Shown here: positions 52,446 through 63,056 of the stretch, in pieces | Layout: each line of letters starts with the position of its first letter | Position numbering within the stretch: position 1 is the first letter of the stretch | DNA from: Pseudomonadota bacterium | GTDB taxonomy: Bacteria; Desulfobacterota; Desulfovibrionia; Desulfovibrionales; Desulfovibrionaceae | Reading direction: 5' to 3' | DNA: 64,000 nt | NCBI GenBank assembly: GCA_018816865.1 | Contig: JAHIUW010000016.1 | Location: 62,001 to 126,000 of the forward strand | The notes under the pieces: model-generated | The model's database searches: none | Seen by the model: the letters and a program-made list of their open reading frames with translations, nothing else | Told to the model about the DNA's origin: nothing | Position numbers and translations under genes: made by a program

Positions 52446-53333
52446 TCAGGTCCGTACCCAGACCTTGCCACCGAAAATCCTTATTTCCCTGGCTCCCCCG
52501 GCTTCCCCTCGCCGCTCCAGATCTCCCCACACCAGGGATAGGCACTCCATATTCCTCTTCCACTCCTTCGCGGAGACCGACAGCCACAGGTCCCGCTCCT
52601 CGAAATACATCTCCAGCCTTTCGCCCAGCAGCCTGATCCAGGCGGCTTGGCCCGCCCGCACGGGCAGCCCGGCCTCGTCAAAGTCCGCCATGCGCAACGC
52701 CAGTTCATCCAGACCGGCATCGGCCCCAACTTCCAGCAGCGGGAACGAGACAAAGCGCCCCGGAGACACGGCATCAATGACCGACCCGTCGGCCTCGGTG
52801 TAGAACAGCCCCTTGCCGGTGCGCAGCCAGTAAGCCGGGATCCGCTCGGTCACGGCGATGGACAACTTTCCCGGAAGGACCCGACGCACGGCCACCTGAT
52901 CGGTCCAGGGGTTGGCCACCACGCGGTCCTCGACGTCCCGGATGCGCATCTCCAAGGTATTCATGCCCAGGTCCACTCCGGCCAGAGCCACGAGTTCCTC
53001 GGTGCTCAGACGGCTGTTGCCCGTGATCTCGATCTCGGACAGGGAAAAAAACGAGTTGGTTGTCAGCCAGCGAAACCCAAACAGCAGCGCCAGGCTGAGC
53101 AGGATCACAAATCCCAGGCCCACCAGCAATGCGAACAGCCAGAGCAAGGCCTTCCCAGGTCGCAGCCTCACACCGCTTCCGGGTGTCTTGACCGACCGCA
53201 ATCTTGCCCCGCTGCCGGGGATCTTGCCGGGCCGCACCCGCACACCGCTTTCGGTCGGCTTGCCGCGATAGTTGTTGCTGCCCTTGGACCGGGGCACGAC
53301 ACTCCCTGTGCGCATTGTCGCCGCCATGGTCAT
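52446..53333 (-). CDS. ftsQ: FtsQ, divisome scaffold protein
   Basis: The 295-residue bitopic protein has a long basic cytoplasmic N-terminus that contains three 12-residue repeats (27-38, 39-50, 51-62; pattern PGSGxRLRxxKx), a transmembrane helix (about 63-87), a POTRA domain (FFSLSEIEITGNSRLSTEELVALAG) and a C-terminal beta domain (LLGERLEMYFEERDLWLSVS). It joins FtsA-FtsZ to FtsW-FtsI. Its ATGA start overlaps the murB stop by 4 bases. The tandem repeat in the N-terminus looks recent and unlike usual FtsQ. Confidence 0.92.
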   Translation of the reverse strand: MTMAATMRTGSVVPRSKGSNNYRGKPTESGVRVRPGKIPGSGARLRSVKTPGSGVRLRPGKALLWLFALLVGLGFVILLSLALLFGFRWLTTNSFFSLSEIEITGNSRLSTEELVALAGVDLGMNTLEMRIRDVEDRVVANPWTDQVAVRRVLPGKLSIAVTERIPAYWLRTGKGLFYTEADGSVIDAVSPGRFVSFPLLEVGADAGLDELALRMADFDEAGLPVRAGQAAWIRLLGERLEMYFEERDLWLSVSAKEWKRNMECLSLVWGDLERRGEAGGAREIRIFGGKVWVRT

Positions 53334-54214
53334 GATACAACCTTGACTTCAAGTTCCAGCCCCACACCGAAGCGCCGGGCCACCTCGTCCCTGGCCTGGG
53401 CGATCAGTTCAAAGGCCTGATCCGATGTACCGCCACCCGCATTCACCAGAAAATTCGCATGCACATCGGAGAAGACCATCCCGCCCAGGGCCTTGCCCCT
53501 GAATCCAGCCTCATCCAGCAGTCGACCGGCCGCATCGCCCTCGGGATTCTTGAACACGCAGCCCGCACTGGCGGCCTTGATGGGCTGGGTGACCATTTTT
53601 TTGTCCAGGCAGCGAGACATGGCCTCGTTGATCAGGGGCACGTCGGCCCTGGTCAACTCCAGTTCAGCGCCCAAGACGATGAAATAATTGTCGTAGGTGC
53701 GCGGGGCAAAGAAACGATAGTCCATGCGCACACCCTCGCGGTCCACCCAGCGCAGCCCGCAGCACGGGCTGAACAGCAGCGTCCGGGTCAGGAACTGGGC
53801 CATATCGCAGCCAAATGATCCCGCATTCATGGCCACCGCACCGCCCACACTGCCGGGAATGCCCACCAACCCTTCCAGACCGGACAGGCCCTGCTTGGCG
53901 CACCAGGCCAGGAGCCTGGGCAGACGCATGCCGGCATCGACCTGGACCGCGACGCGCTCCCCGGTCTCATGAACGATCCTGGGGCTGCTCCCTTCCGGCA
54001 CCCTCACAAGAACCACGGGCAGGGTCTCGTCCGAGGCCAGGATGTTACTGCCCCAACCCAGGACCAGGGGTCTGCCGCCGGCCTTTTCCAGCACACCGGG
54101 CAGCTCGTCCAGATCCCGATCATGGCCGATATGCACTTCGGCCAGGGTGGGGCCTCCGAGCTTTAAGGTGGTGCGCTCGCTGAAGCGCGGTCCGGGCAGT
54201 ACTTTCAGTCCCAT
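53330..54214 (-). CDS. murB: MurB, UDP-N-acetylenolpyruvoylglucosamine reductase
   Basis: The 294-residue flavoenzyme reduces enolpyruvyl-UDP-GlcNAc to UDP-MurNAc with NADPH. FAD-binding motifs are LVLGWGSNILASDE (about 50-63) and GLEGLVGIPGSVGGAVAMNAGSFG (about 115-138); the latter includes the catalytic-loop glycines. IKAASAGCVFKNPEGD (near 218-233) gives the proton-donor serine (S in AGCVF region replaced by C here as in type II MurB). The C-terminus contains HANFLVNAGGGT. The length fits type II MurB (about 300), and it overlaps ftsQ by 4 bases. Confidence 0.96.
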   Translation of the reverse strand: MGLKVLPGPRFSERTTLKLGGPTLAEVHIGHDRDLDELPGVLEKAGGRPLVLGWGSNILASDETLPVVLVRVPEGSSPRIVHETGERVAVQVDAGMRLPRLLAWCAKQGLSGLEGLVGIPGSVGGAVAMNAGSFGCDMAQFLTRTLLFSPCCGLRWVDREGVRMDYRFFAPRTYDNYFIVLGAELELTRADVPLINEAMSRCLDKKMVTQPIKAASAGCVFKNPEGDAAGRLLDEAGFRGKALGGMVFSDVHANFLVNAGGGTSDQAFELIAQARDEVARRFGVGLELEVKVVS

Positions 54215-54224
54215 GGTCAGCCTC

Positions 54225-55592
54225 TTAGTTTCCCTTCAGCCAGCCAGCGCCGACCTGCCAGATTGTGCCTGCGCCCATCGTCACCAACAGGTCGCCCTCA
54301 TGCAGGACCTCGGGCAGGGCCGCAGACATGGCCTCGAAATCCTCGAAGAACAGCACCGGCGTCTCCGAGACCTGCCGGATGCCCTGGGCCAGGCTTTGTC
54401 CGCTGACCCCGGGGATGGGGGCCTCACTGGCCGGATAGATCTCGGTCAACAGCAGCAGGTCCGCCTCGCCGAAGGCCTTGCAGAAGGCCCCGAACAAGGC
54501 CTGGGTGCGCGTGAAGCGGTGCGGCTGGAAGGCCACCACCAAGCGCCTGTCCGGGTAGCACTGGCGCGCGGTCTTCAGGGTGGCTGCCACCTCGGTGGGA
54601 TGGTGTCCGTAATCGTCCACCACCAGCACCCCGCCCCGCTCGCCCTTGCGCTCGAAACGCCGCCCCACGCCGCCGAATTCCGCCAGTCCCTGGAGGATGG
54701 CGGCCTTGGGAAGGCCCGCTTCCAGAGCGATGCCGATGGCGCCCAGGGCATTCAAGACATTGTGGCGACCCGGCTGGTTGAGACGCGCCTCGGCCCAGAA
54801 CTCGCCGTCCAGGTAGACCTCGAAGCAGCTCTCGGCGTCGCATTCCGTCAGTACGCCACGAATCCTGGCGCTCTCGTCGTCCAGGCCGTAGGTCATCAGC
54901 GGGCGGTTGACCCGGGGCAGAATTCTGCGCACACCGGGGTCGTCCAGGCAGACCACGTTCAGGCCGTGGAAGGGCACGGAGTTCATGAACGACACAAAGG
55001 AGTCGTCAATGGCTTCCAGGTCCGGGTAGAAATCCATGTGATCCATATCCACGTTGGTGACCACCGTCAGGATGGGCATCAGGCACAAAAACGAACCGTC
55101 GGATTCATCGGCCTCGGCAATGAGATATTCGCCCTCGCCCAACAGGGCGTTGGTGCCAAAGGTGTTCAACCTGCCGCCGATGATCACCGTGGGGTCCAGC
55201 TTGGCGGCGGTGAAGATCGAGGCCAAGAACGATGTGGTGGTGGTCTTGCCGTGGGTACCCGCCACCGCGATGCCTGTGCGCAGGCGCATCAGCTCGGCCA
55301 GCATTTCGGCGCGCGGGATCACCGGGATGCCGTTCTTGCGGGCCTGGGCGACCTCGGGATTGTCCTCTCCCACGGCCGTGGACTTGACCAGCACGTCGGC
55401 GTCTCCCAGGTTCTCGGCCGCGTGGCCCTTGTGCACGGTGGCCCCCAGCTCGACGAGCCGCTCGGTCACGGGCGAACTCGACAAATCAGAGCCAGCGACG
55501 TCGTACCCCAGGTTCAAAAGCACCTCGGCGATGCCGTTCATGCCCGAACCACCGATGCCCACCATGTGTATCTTCTTGATCTTGTTCTTCAT
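54225..55592 (-). CDS. murC: MurC, UDP-N-acetylmuramate--L-alanine ligase
   Basis: The 455-residue Mur ligase adds L-alanine to UDP-MurNAc. Features are an N-terminal Rossmann part ([22 protein letters not shown]), the ATP-binding [13 protein letters not shown] near 112-124, a middle domain with [10 protein letters not shown] (about 175-184), and a C-terminal [15 protein letters not shown] (about 310-324) and QPHRFTRT. All motifs are intact. Its ATG overlaps the murG stop (4 bases), and murB begins 10 bases after its end. The length is normal for the family. Confidence 0.98.
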   Translation of the reverse strand: MKNKIKKIHMVGIGGSGMNGIAEVLLNLGYDVAGSDLSSSPVTERLVELGATVHKGHAAENLGDADVLVKSTAVGEDNPEVAQARKNGIPVIPRAEMLAELMRLRTGIAVAGTHGKTTTTSFLASIFTAAKLDPTVIIGGRLNTFGTNALLGEGEYLIAEADESDGSFLCLMPILTVVTNVDMDHMDFYPDLEAIDDSFVSFMNSVPFHGLNVVCLDDPGVRRILPRVNRPLMTYGLDDESARIRGVLTECDAESCFEVYLDGEFWAEARLNQPGRHNVLNALGAIGIALEAGLPKAAILQGLAEFGGVGRRFERKGERGGVLVVDDYGHHPTEVAATLKTARQCYPDRRLVVAFQPHRFTRTQALFGAFCKAFGEADLLLLTEIYPASEAPIPGVSGQSLAQGIRQVSETPVLFFEDFEAMSAALPEVLHEGDLLVTMGAGTIWQVGAGWLKGN

Positions 55593-56713
55593 TGTGTTCC
55601 GTGTCGGTTCAAGTTGCCAGAATCACTCAGGGCCATCTTCTCGATGGCATCCGCCAGCCGCGCTGCCGCGTCCGGCTGCCCCAGGGATCGGGCCGCCTCG
55701 CCCATACGCGCCACCCGCTCCGGAGCCTCAAAAATCTTGTGCAGCGAATCCGCCAGATCGATCTTGTGCAACTGGTCCTGCATCAGGATGACCGCTGCGC
55801 CCGCCTGTTCCAGGTAGCGGGCATTGGCCTGCTGATGGTCGTGCGCAGCCTGGGGAAACGGGATCAGCACACTGGGTTTGCCCACCACGGTCAGCTCGGC
55901 CACTGTGGTCGCGCCGGCCCGACAGAGCACCACATCGGCCCAGGCGTAGGCCTCGGCCATGTCGTGGATGAACGCTTCGACCCGTGCTGTATCATCCTGC
56001 CAACCGGCCTGTTCATAGACCGCGCGGACATCAATCAGGTCCGTTTCGCCGGTCTGGTGCCAGAGCTCAAAGCCCTTGGCCCGCAAGCCCTGCAACGCAC
56101 CCGTCACGGCCTGGTTGATGGCGTGTGCGCCCTGGCTGCCGCCCACGATGAGCAGCCGTTTGCCAGGGCTGTCCGCGTTGCGGGCCGTGCGCTCCTGACC
56201 CTGGTGCACCAAGGCGGTGCGCACCGGGTTGCCCGTCAACTGCACCTTGGATGCAGCAAAGAATCCGTGCGTGTCCGGAAAGCTCATGAAGACCCGATTC
56301 ACCCATCTGCCCAGCAGGCGGTTAGTGCTGCCGGGATAGCTGTTCTGCTCATGCACGGCGCAGGGGATGCCACTCATCCGGGCCGCCAGCACCGGCGCGA
56401 ATCCGGCGTAGCCGCCAAAGCCCACGACCACCTGCGGCCTGAAGCGCAGCATCAGCCACCAGGAGCGCAGCACCGCCACCCCCAGTCCGAACAGCGCGCC
56501 CACGGACCTAAACCCACGCCCGATAACCCCGCGCACGGGCAGTCCCAGGAAACGCAACCCGGCGCGCTGGGCAAATTCCTTTTCACGGCCATGCCGCCCG
56601 CCCACGAAGAGCACGTCGCAGTCCGGATGGCGGCGTTTCAGTTCCTCGGCCAGGGCCAGGGCCGGGAAGATATGTCCACCGGTTCCGCCGGTGGTCAGCA
56701 CCACACGCTGCAT
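55589..56713 (-). CDS. murG: MurG, lipid II-forming GlcNAc transferase
   Basis: The 374-residue peripheral membrane glycosyltransferase adds GlcNAc to lipid I. The N-terminal [17 protein letters not shown] is the donor-loop signature, [12 protein letters not shown] (near 105-116) the second G-loop, and [13 protein letters not shown] (about 195-207) the third. [11 protein letters not shown] (near 255) belongs to the UDP-GlcNAc site. Start at ATG 56713, sharing one base with the ftsW stop. The same frame continues upstream through ftsW as a shadow reading, which is not part of the gene. Confidence 0.98.
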   Translation of the reverse strand: MQRVVLTTGGTGGHIFPALALAEELKRRHPDCDVLFVGGRHGREKEFAQRAGLRFLGLPVRGVIGRGFRSVGALFGLGVAVLRSWWLMLRFRPQVVVGFGGYAGFAPVLAARMSGIPCAVHEQNSYPGSTNRLLGRWVNRVFMSFPDTHGFFAASKVQLTGNPVRTALVHQGQERTARNADSPGKRLLIVGGSQGAHAINQAVTGALQGLRAKGFELWHQTGETDLIDVRAVYEQAGWQDDTARVEAFIHDMAEAYAWADVVLCRAGATTVAELTVVGKPSVLIPFPQAAHDHQQANARYLEQAGAAVILMQDQLHKIDLADSLHKIFEAPERVARMGEAARSLGQPDAAARLADAIEKMALSDSGNLNRHGTQ

Positions 56714-57846
56714 CACGCACGCCTCCGGGAGAGGTTCAGCAGCACACCCACGCAGAAGCAGGACACGATCAAGCTCGACCCGCCGTAGGACAAAAACGGC
56801 ATGGGCACGCCCTTGGGCGGTGCCATACCCAGCACCACGGCCATGTTCAGGACCGCGCCGATGGCCAGGATCAGCGTCACGCCGTAGCCCAGGAACCGGT
56901 CTTGGGGGTTGTCCTGGGCCAGGGCGGTTCTGAAGCCGCGCCACAAGAGCAGTCCCAGCAGCACAAAGACCATGGAGACACCAAAGAACCCCAACTCCTC
57001 GCCAACCACGGCCAGGATGAAATCGTTGTGCGCCTCGGGCAGAAACAATAGCTTCTGCTTGCCCGCGCCCAGCCCCTCGCCGAACCAGCCGCCCGAGCCG
57101 AAGGCGTACAGGGACTGCACCAGTTGGTAGCCGGTGTCCTGGGCATTGCCGAAGGGATCCAGAAACGCGGTCCAGCGCTTGATGCGGTAGGGGGACTGGG
57201 AGATCAGCAGCCAGCCGCAGCCCAGGCCCATGAACAGCGAGGACCCCAGATAGACCAGGCTGGTGCCGCCCACAAGGCTGATCAGGAACAGCAGCAGGCA
57301 CAGGAACACGGCACCGCCGAAATCCGGTTGCAGGAGCAACAGCAGGCACAAGGCCCCGGTGACCAGCACCGGCGGCAGAAATCCCACGCTGAAGGTCTTC
57401 ACCTGCTCCTGCTTGTGACTGAAGAAATAGGCCAGGTAGAACACCAGGGCGACCTTGGCGGCCTCCAGGGGCTGCAGGGAGAACGACCCCAAACGCAACC
57501 AGCGCTTGGCCCCACCCGCCTCGAACCCCAGGGGGGTGACCAGGGTGACCAGCAGCAGCAGCAGCGTCAGGCACAGCACCGGGTAGGTCAGGCGGTAAAA
57601 GATGTCGCGCCTGGTAAAGGCCGCAAGACCCATCACAATCAGTCCAACCACGGCGTAAATGGCCTGGCGCTTGAAAAACAGATAGGTATCCCCAAAGAAG
57701 CGGTCGGCCATGATGCCGCTGGCGCTCATGACCATCACGAGTCCCGCGCCGATCAGCCCCAGGGCGCAGACCATGATCACCCAGTCCACGCGCCAGGTGA
57801 TGGCATGGCGGGGAAAAACCCCGGCGTCGACCGCGACGGTTCTCAT
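56713..57846 (-). CDS. ftsW: FtsW, lipid II polymerase of the divisome
   Basis: The 377-residue SEDS protein has about ten transmembrane helices. Characteristic stretches are GAKRWLRLGSFSLQPLEAAKVALVF (about 112-136), TGYQLVQSLYAFGSGGWFGEGLG (about 246-268), the extracellular FLPEAHNDFILAVVGEELGF and PFLSYGGSSLIV near the C-terminus. The catalytic aspartate is in LLQPDFG near 172-178. It polymerises septal glycan together with FtsI. It overlaps murG by one base and murD by 4 bases. Confidence 0.97.
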   Translation of the reverse strand: MRTVAVDAGVFPRHAITWRVDWVIMVCALGLIGAGLVMVMSASGIMADRFFGDTYLFFKRQAIYAVVGLIVMGLAAFTRRDIFYRLTYPVLCLTLLLLLVTLVTPLGFEAGGAKRWLRLGSFSLQPLEAAKVALVFYLAYFFSHKQEQVKTFSVGFLPPVLVTGALCLLLLLQPDFGGAVFLCLLLFLISLVGGTSLVYLGSSLFMGLGCGWLLISQSPYRIKRWTAFLDPFGNAQDTGYQLVQSLYAFGSGGWFGEGLGAGKQKLLFLPEAHNDFILAVVGEELGFFGVSMVFVLLGLLLWRGFRTALAQDNPQDRFLGYGVTLILAIGAVLNMAVVLGMAPPKGVPMPFLSYGGSSLIVSCFCVGVLLNLSRRRA

Positions 57847-59138
57847 GATTCAAGCTCCTCAAACACACGCTGGAAGTGGTCCCCGCGTTCCTTGTAGTTG
57901 GCATAGAGGTCAAAGCTGGACGTGGCCGGGGACAGCAGCAACACGTCGCCCTCTTCGGCCCAGGTCATGAGCCGGTGCATGGCCTTGTCCAGGGTGGCCT
58001 CCCAGGCCAGGGAGACGTGCCCGGCCCAGGCCTTCTCGAAAATCTCGCGGCTGTCCCCGAACAGACAGACCGCCCGAACCTTGCGCCGCAGCAGCGGGGT
58101 CAAGGCGTCCAGGTCGCCCCCCTTGTACACGCCTCCGGCCAACAACAGCACCGGACGGTCAAAGGTCTCCAGGGCGGCGCGCAGGGCCTCCACCGTAGTA
58201 GCCTTGGAATCATCCACGAACAGCACTCCGGCCTTCTCTCCCACCCGCTGCAAGCGGTGCGGATAGGGCTCAAAACTCTCCAGGGCCTCGCGCATGCAGC
58301 GCTCGGTGGAACCGAAACGCCTGGTGGCCTGGAACACGGCCTCCATGTTGGCCTGGTTATGCGTACCGGGCAGGCGCTCGCATTCGAAACGATCCGTGGA
58401 CTCGAACCACTTCATACGTGCCATGGTGAACTGCCGCTCCTCCAGGTCTTCGCGCATCTCCACGGGCAGGATGGCCAGGTCGTCCGGCGTCATGAAGGCG
58501 AACATGTTCAGCTTGGCGCGCAGGTACTCGTCCATGTCCGCGTGGTAGTCCAGATGATCCGGGCTGAAATTCAGGAGCACGCCGACCTCGGGATGGAAGC
58601 TGCTACAAGTCTGGGCCTGGAAGCTGGAGACCTCCAAGGCCAGCACATCCGCCTCGCGCCCGGAAAGCACATACTCGGACAGCGGGGTGCCGATATTGCC
58701 ACCCATAAAGACGGACAATCCGGCGTTCTGCAACACGTGGGCTGCCAGGGCCGTGACCGTCGTCTTGCCATTGGTCCCCGTCACCGCCAGGATGCGCCCC
58801 TGCGCAAAGCGCGAGGCCAGCTCCAGCTCGGAGATGATCTGGGGGTTCTCACCGACTGGCAACAGCGCCTTGACGGTGCGCACCGGAATGCCCGGGGAGA
58901 CGACAAGCATCTGCAACCCGGCGAAATCCTCTGGCTGGTGAGCCCCAAGACGCAGCTCTATCCCGGCGGATTCGGCCTCGCGGACATAAGTCTCGTCCAG
59001 GCCGCCCTGGTTGCGTTCCAGCAGCCGGACCTTGGCCCCCAGATCGGCCAGGAGCAACGCGGCTGCACGGCCGGAGCTTCCAGCCCCGACCACCGCTACC
59101 GCCACGTTCTTCATGCTCCCGGATTTGCGACCAAACAT
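57843..59138 (-). CDS. murD: MurD, UDP-MurNAc-L-Ala--D-Glu ligase
   Basis: The 431-residue Mur ligase adds D-glutamate. Motifs are VVGAGSSGRAAALLLADLG (N-terminal), ATP-loop AVTGTNGKTTVTAL (near 117-130), LNFSPDHLDYH (about 187-197), THNQANMEAVF and FVDDSKATTVEAL (about 310-322). Start ATG 59138 lies 4 bases after the mraY stop with GAGG upstream; the ATG at residue 9 has GGGAG close by and is less likely. The C-terminal domain is complete. Confidence 0.97.
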   Translation of the reverse strand: MFGRKSGSMKNVAVAVVGAGSSGRAAALLLADLGAKVRLLERNQGGLDETYVREAESAGIELRLGAHQPEDFAGLQMLVVSPGIPVRTVKALLPVGENPQIISELELASRFAQGRILAVTGTNGKTTVTALAAHVLQNAGLSVFMGGNIGTPLSEYVLSGREADVLALEVSSFQAQTCSSFHPEVGVLLNFSPDHLDYHADMDEYLRAKLNMFAFMTPDDLAILPVEMREDLEERQFTMARMKWFESTDRFECERLPGTHNQANMEAVFQATRRFGSTERCMREALESFEPYPHRLQRVGEKAGVLFVDDSKATTVEALRAALETFDRPVLLLAGGVYKGGDLDALTPLLRRKVRAVCLFGDSREIFEKAWAGHVSLAWEATLDKAMHRLMTWAEEGDVLLLSPATSSFDLYANYKERGDHFQRVFEELES

Positions 59139-59142
59139 CTCT

Positions 59143-60219
59143 CTACCTCAGCTTCAGTGTGGACAGGGCCATCATCCCCAACAGGATGGACAGAATCCAG
59201 AAACGCGTAATGATCTTGGACTCCGGGATACCCTTGAGTTCAAAATGATGATGCAGCGGAGCCATGCGGAAGATGCGTTTGCCCCCCGTGAACTTGAAGT
59301 AGCCCACCTGCAGGATGACCGAGAGGGTCTCCACCACGAACAGACCACCGACGATGACCAACATCAGCTCGTTCTTGCAGAGCACGGCCACGAATCCGAG
59401 GCTGCCACCGATGGACAAGGAACCCACATCGCCCATGAAGACCTGGGCCGGGTAGGCGTTGTACCAGAGGAAACCAAGCCCTGCGCCCACCAACGCCCCG
59501 CAGAACACCGCCACCTCGCCCATGCCGGCCACGTAGGAGATCTGCAGGTATTTGGCGATGCCCGCGTGCCCCGTGACGTAGACGAAGATGGCAAAGCACC
59601 CGGCAGCGACGATGGCCGGCCCGATGGCCAACCCGTCCAGTCCGTCGGTCAGGTTCACGCCGTTGGACGAGCCCACCACCACAAAGACGGCGAAGGGCAG
59701 GTAGAACCAGCCCAGATCGGGCCGCAGTTCCTTGAAGAACGGGAAGGCCAGATGCGTATCGTAGGCGGGCTGCTGGATGAGCAGGTACATGGCCGCGCCA
59801 GCCACCAGGATCTGCAGCCCGAACTTAGTCTTGGCGGACAGGCCCTTGTTGTGCTTCTTGACCACCTTCAACCAGTCGTCCGCGAAGCCGATGGCCCCGA
59901 AGCCCACGAACACCAGCAGCGCCAGCCAGACATAGACATTGGTCAGGTCGGCCCACATGAACACGGCCACCAGCACGCCGAAGCCCATGAGCAGGCCGCC
60001 CATGGTCGGGGTGCCCGCCTTGTGCAGGTGCGCGGACACATCCTCGTGGATCTCCTGCCCGCACTTGATGCGCTTCAACAGGCGAATGAAGGCCGGGCCG
60101 ACCACGATGGTGATCAACAAGGCAGTCAGAAGCGCCCACACCGACCTGAAGGTGATGTAGCGGAAGACGTTAAAAATGCCGACGTCGCTGGAGAGCGGAT
60201 ACAGCAGGTTGTAAATCAT
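59143..60219 (-). CDS. mraY: MraY, phospho-MurNAc-pentapeptide transferase
   Basis: The 358-residue integral membrane protein has ten transmembrane helices. It links phospho-MurNAc-pentapeptide to undecaprenyl phosphate to make lipid I. Motifs are [12 protein letters not shown] (about 69-80), [16 protein letters not shown] (about 112-127, catalytic D pair), [10 protein letters not shown] (about 194-203) and [11 protein letters not shown] (about 321-331). All are intact. It overlaps the murF stop by 4 bases. Its length is exactly typical (about 358-362). Confidence 0.98.
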   Translation of the reverse strand: MIYNLLYPLSSDVGIFNVFRYITFRSVWALLTALLITIVVGPAFIRLLKRIKCGQEIHEDVSAHLHKAGTPTMGGLLMGFGVLVAVFMWADLTNVYVWLALLVFVGFGAIGFADDWLKVVKKHNKGLSAKTKFGLQILVAGAAMYLLIQQPAYDTHLAFPFFKELRPDLGWFYLPFAVFVVVGSSNGVNLTDGLDGLAIGPAIVAAGCFAIFVYVTGHAGIAKYLQISYVAGMGEVAVFCGALVGAGLGFLWYNAYPAQVFMGDVGSLSIGGSLGFVAVLCKNELMLVIVGGLFVVETLSVILQVGYFKFTGGKRIFRMAPLHHHFELKGIPESKIITRFWILSILLGMMALSTLKLR

Positions 60220-61616
60220 TGTCCGCAGTCCCCTTCGTTACCCACCAGTTCGCGCACGTAACGTTCCATTTTGCAGGAGCGGGAACCCTTGACCAGCACG
60301 ACGCCGCCCGTAAGCCCCAACTCCGCGAGATTTGATTTCAGATTCCGGGGTTCCTCGGTCTGCATGAAGGTCCCCGGCCAATGACCATTGCCCAGCCCCC
60401 GATGCACCTCATCGCCATGGCCACCGAACCAGAGCAAGGCCTGTGCGCCCGTACCGGCCACGACCTGTCCCAGTTCGCGATGCAACCTGGGCGCATCCTG
60501 GCCCAGCTCCTTCATCTCGCCCAGCACCAGCACCAACGGCCGCTGGTCCGCCAGCTCCGCGGCGCTGGCGATGGACCGGCGCATGGACAGGGGATTGGCG
60601 TTGTAGGCGTCGTCAATGACGGTCCATGGTCCGGCAGCGCGCACCTCGAAACGATGCTCCGGAACGCTGGTGGCCCGCACCCCCGCCTCGATGGCGGCGG
60701 CATTTGCCCCCAGGGAATGCGCCACCGCAGCAGCGGCAATCATGTTTTCCGCAAAATAGCTCCCCGTGAACGGGGCCTCGAATTCCAGGACCTCGCCCCG
60801 CAGGGTCAGCCGGAACCGCCCGCCCCCGCCCTGGGCCTGACCGAGATACTCACCCCTGTAGGGGGCCTCGGCTCCCATGGCGGAGAATCCGATCACATCC
60901 GGTCTGATGGCCCGGGCACAGTCCCAGAGCAGGGGATAATCCATGCACACGAACGCCGAGCCGTCGTCGGACAGGTAACGCAAGAGGTCCGTCTTGGCCC
61001 TGGCCACGCCCTCCAGACTTCCCAGGCCTTCCAGGTGGGCGGGACCAATGTTGTTGATCACCGCCACATCGGGCCTGACCATGGCCCCCAGTTCGTCCAT
61101 GTCATGAGGCAGGCTGATGCCCAGCTCCAGCACCCAGAACGCCTCGGTGCCGCTCAGCCCCAACATGCACTGGGGCACACCCAGCTGATTGTTGAAATTC
61201 TTGTAATTCTTGCCCGTCGCACCCACGGCTTCGAGCATCCCGGCCAGCATCTCCTTGACCGTGGTCTTACCCGCCGAACCGGTCACGGCCACAACCTTGG
61301 AGCACGCGGCCATGCGCCAGGCGCAACCCAGGGCGCCCAGGGCCACAAGCACGTCGCGCACCATGAGCACCGGGCCCTGGCCACTCAATTCAGGCAATGG
61401 ACGCGAAACCACCACGGCGGCTGCTCCCCCGGCCATGGCCTTGCCCGCAAATTCGTGGCCGTCGAAGTTCTCGCCGGACAGGCAGAAGAAGATCTCGCCC
61501 GGACGCAGCACACGGCTGTCCGTGCACACGCCCGAGACCCGGATGTCCTGTCCGTTGTCGACATCACCCACCGCACCCATGGCGGAGGCGGCTTGCGAGA
61601 CTGTCAGATTCAACAC
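60216..61616 (-). CDS. murF: MurF, UDP-MurNAc-tripeptide--D-Ala-D-Ala ligase
   Basis: The 466-residue ligase adds D-Ala-D-Ala. The N-domain ends in [16 protein letters not shown], the ATP loop is [14 protein letters not shown] (near 111-124), [15 protein letters not shown] and [15 protein letters not shown] lie at about 167-200, and the C-domain shows [13 protein letters not shown] (about 334-346) and [12 protein letters not shown]. It overlaps murE at its start by 7 bases and mraY at its end by 4 bases. The length is normal. Confidence 0.97.
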   Translation of the reverse strand: MLNLTVSQAASAMGAVGDVDNGQDIRVSGVCTDSRVLRPGEIFFCLSGENFDGHEFAGKAMAGGAAAVVVSRPLPELSGQGPVLMVRDVLVALGALGCAWRMAACSKVVAVTGSAGKTTVKEMLAGMLEAVGATGKNYKNFNNQLGVPQCMLGLSGTEAFWVLELGISLPHDMDELGAMVRPDVAVINNIGPAHLEGLGSLEGVARAKTDLLRYLSDDGSAFVCMDYPLLWDCARAIRPDVIGFSAMGAEAPYRGEYLGQAQGGGGRFRLTLRGEVLEFEAPFTGSYFAENMIAAAAVAHSLGANAAAIEAGVRATSVPEHRFEVRAAGPWTVIDDAYNANPLSMRRSIASAAELADQRPLVLVLGEMKELGQDAPRLHRELGQVVAGTGAQALLWFGGHGDEVHRGLGNGHWPGTFMQTEEPRNLKSNLAELGLTGGVVLVKGSRSCKMERYVRELVGNEGDCGQ

Positions 61617-63055
61617 GCCAGCTCCCGAATTACTTGGGCATCGTTGAACGGGAAGCGCTGCCCGCCGATGTCCTGATAGGTTTCATGCCCCTTGCCCGCC
61701 ACAATGAGCACATCGCCCTGGCTCATTTCCGCAATGGCCTTGGCGATGGCCTGCCTACGATCGGGTTCCTCGATGATCTCAGCGCAGCCGCCAAGTCCGG
61801 GCCGGACATCGCTGATGATCTCCAAGGGGTCCTCAAGGCGCGGGTTGTCCGAGGTCAGGACAGCCACGTCCGCATGGCGGCACACGGCCTCGGCCATCAG
61901 CGGACGCTTGGCCTTGTCGCGGTTGCCGCCGCAGCCGAACACGCACAGCAGACGCTTGAAGTCCAGTTCGCGCACCCCGGAGAGTACGTTGTCCAAAGCG
62001 TCGGGGGTGTGGGCGTAGTCCACAAAGATATTCAGGCCACGGGCATTGGCGATGCGCTCCAGGCGACCAGGGACACCCATGAACTTTTCCAAGGACTTGA
62101 GTTTCTTGGGCTTCAGCCCAAGAGCCAGGCCCACGCCCTGGACGGCCAGCAGATTGGAGGCGTTGTGCCGTCCGATAAGCGGCGAAGACAGCTCCCAGGT
62201 CTCGTCCCCGAACCTCATCTTCAGGACAAGCCCGCTGGAATCCATGGACTTGATGGCCCCGGACAATCCCGGTCCCTGACCCACATTGGGATAACGCAGC
62301 CCAAAGCCGATGGAGGGGTTGTAGCGCTGCAGCAGCATGCGCCCGTAGGAATCGTCGCCGTTCAGGACCGCGACCTTACCGGGCTTGGACATGACCTCGA
62401 AAAGCTTGGCCTTGGCCCGGAAGTAGCTGTCCATGTTGCCGTGGTAATCCAAGTGGTCCTGGGTGACGTTGGTCAGCACGGCCACATCAAAGTCCAGTCC
62501 CCAGACACGGTCCTGGTCCAGGGCATGGGAGGAGACCTCCATGACCACGGTGTCCACGCCGCTGCCCGCCATATTGGCGATCAGTTCGTGCAGCTGCCAG
62601 CAATCCGGGGTCGTCAGCCGGGCTTCCAGGGTGAATCCGGGCCAGCGGTAGCTCACCGTGCCGATGACGCCCACCTTGTGTCCGGCCTGAACCAGCAGAT
62701 GCTCCAGCATGTAACTGATGGTGGTTTTGCCATTGGTGCCAGTGACGCCGATGACCGTCAGGCCCTTGTCGGGGGTCTTGAAATACGCGGCCGCCAGTTC
62801 GCCAAGGGCGCGGCGGGGATGGTCGTGCAGGATCAGCTTGGCCCGTGTACCGGCAGGCATCTGATCGGCACTGCGGGCCACCACATAGGCGGCACCCCGG
62901 GCCACGGCGTCGGGCACGAAGGCCGCGGCATCCGCATTGGCTCCGGGGATGGCCACAAAGACCTCACCGGGACGAACGGCCCGGGAGTCCGAGCGGACCA
63001 TCAGCCCGCCCGCCACTTCGGCAAGCAGTTCATCCCAGGTGTGTTCAGACTTCAT
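61610..63055 (-). CDS. murE: MurE, UDP-MurNAc-L-Ala-D-Glu--meso-DAP ligase
   Basis: The 481-residue ligase has the ATP loop IGVTGTNGKTTISYML (near 104-119), LTNVTQDHLDYHGNM (about 173-187), FVDYAHTPDALDNVL (about 338-352) and LTSDNPRLEDPL near 402. The DNPR sequence is the specificity motif for meso-diaminopimelate, so the wall should be of the Gram-negative A1-gamma type. The start ATG 63055 follows GGGG, while the same frame to 63478 overlaps the ftsI gene and is a shadow. Its start lies two bases beyond the ftsI stop. Confidence 0.97.
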   Translation of the reverse strand: MKSEHTWDELLAEVAGGLMVRSDSRAVRPGEVFVAIPGANADAAAFVPDAVARGAAYVVARSADQMPAGTRAKLILHDHPRRALGELAAAYFKTPDKGLTVIGVTGTNGKTTISYMLEHLLVQAGHKVGVIGTVSYRWPGFTLEARLTTPDCWQLHELIANMAGSGVDTVVMEVSSHALDQDRVWGLDFDVAVLTNVTQDHLDYHGNMDSYFRAKAKLFEVMSKPGKVAVLNGDDSYGRMLLQRYNPSIGFGLRYPNVGQGPGLSGAIKSMDSSGLVLKMRFGDETWELSSPLIGRHNASNLLAVQGVGLALGLKPKKLKSLEKFMGVPGRLERIANARGLNIFVDYAHTPDALDNVLSGVRELDFKRLLCVFGCGGNRDKAKRPLMAEAVCRHADVAVLTSDNPRLEDPLEIISDVRPGLGGCAEIIEEPDRRQAIAKAIAEMSQGDVLIVAGKGHETYQDIGGQRFPFNDAQVIRELAC

Positions 63056-63056
63056 A

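Noticed and set aside
55589-57913. 774-codon minus-strand reading through ftsW and murG
   Set aside because: Only the part from 56713 is murG; the upstream part is ftsW in the wrong phase.
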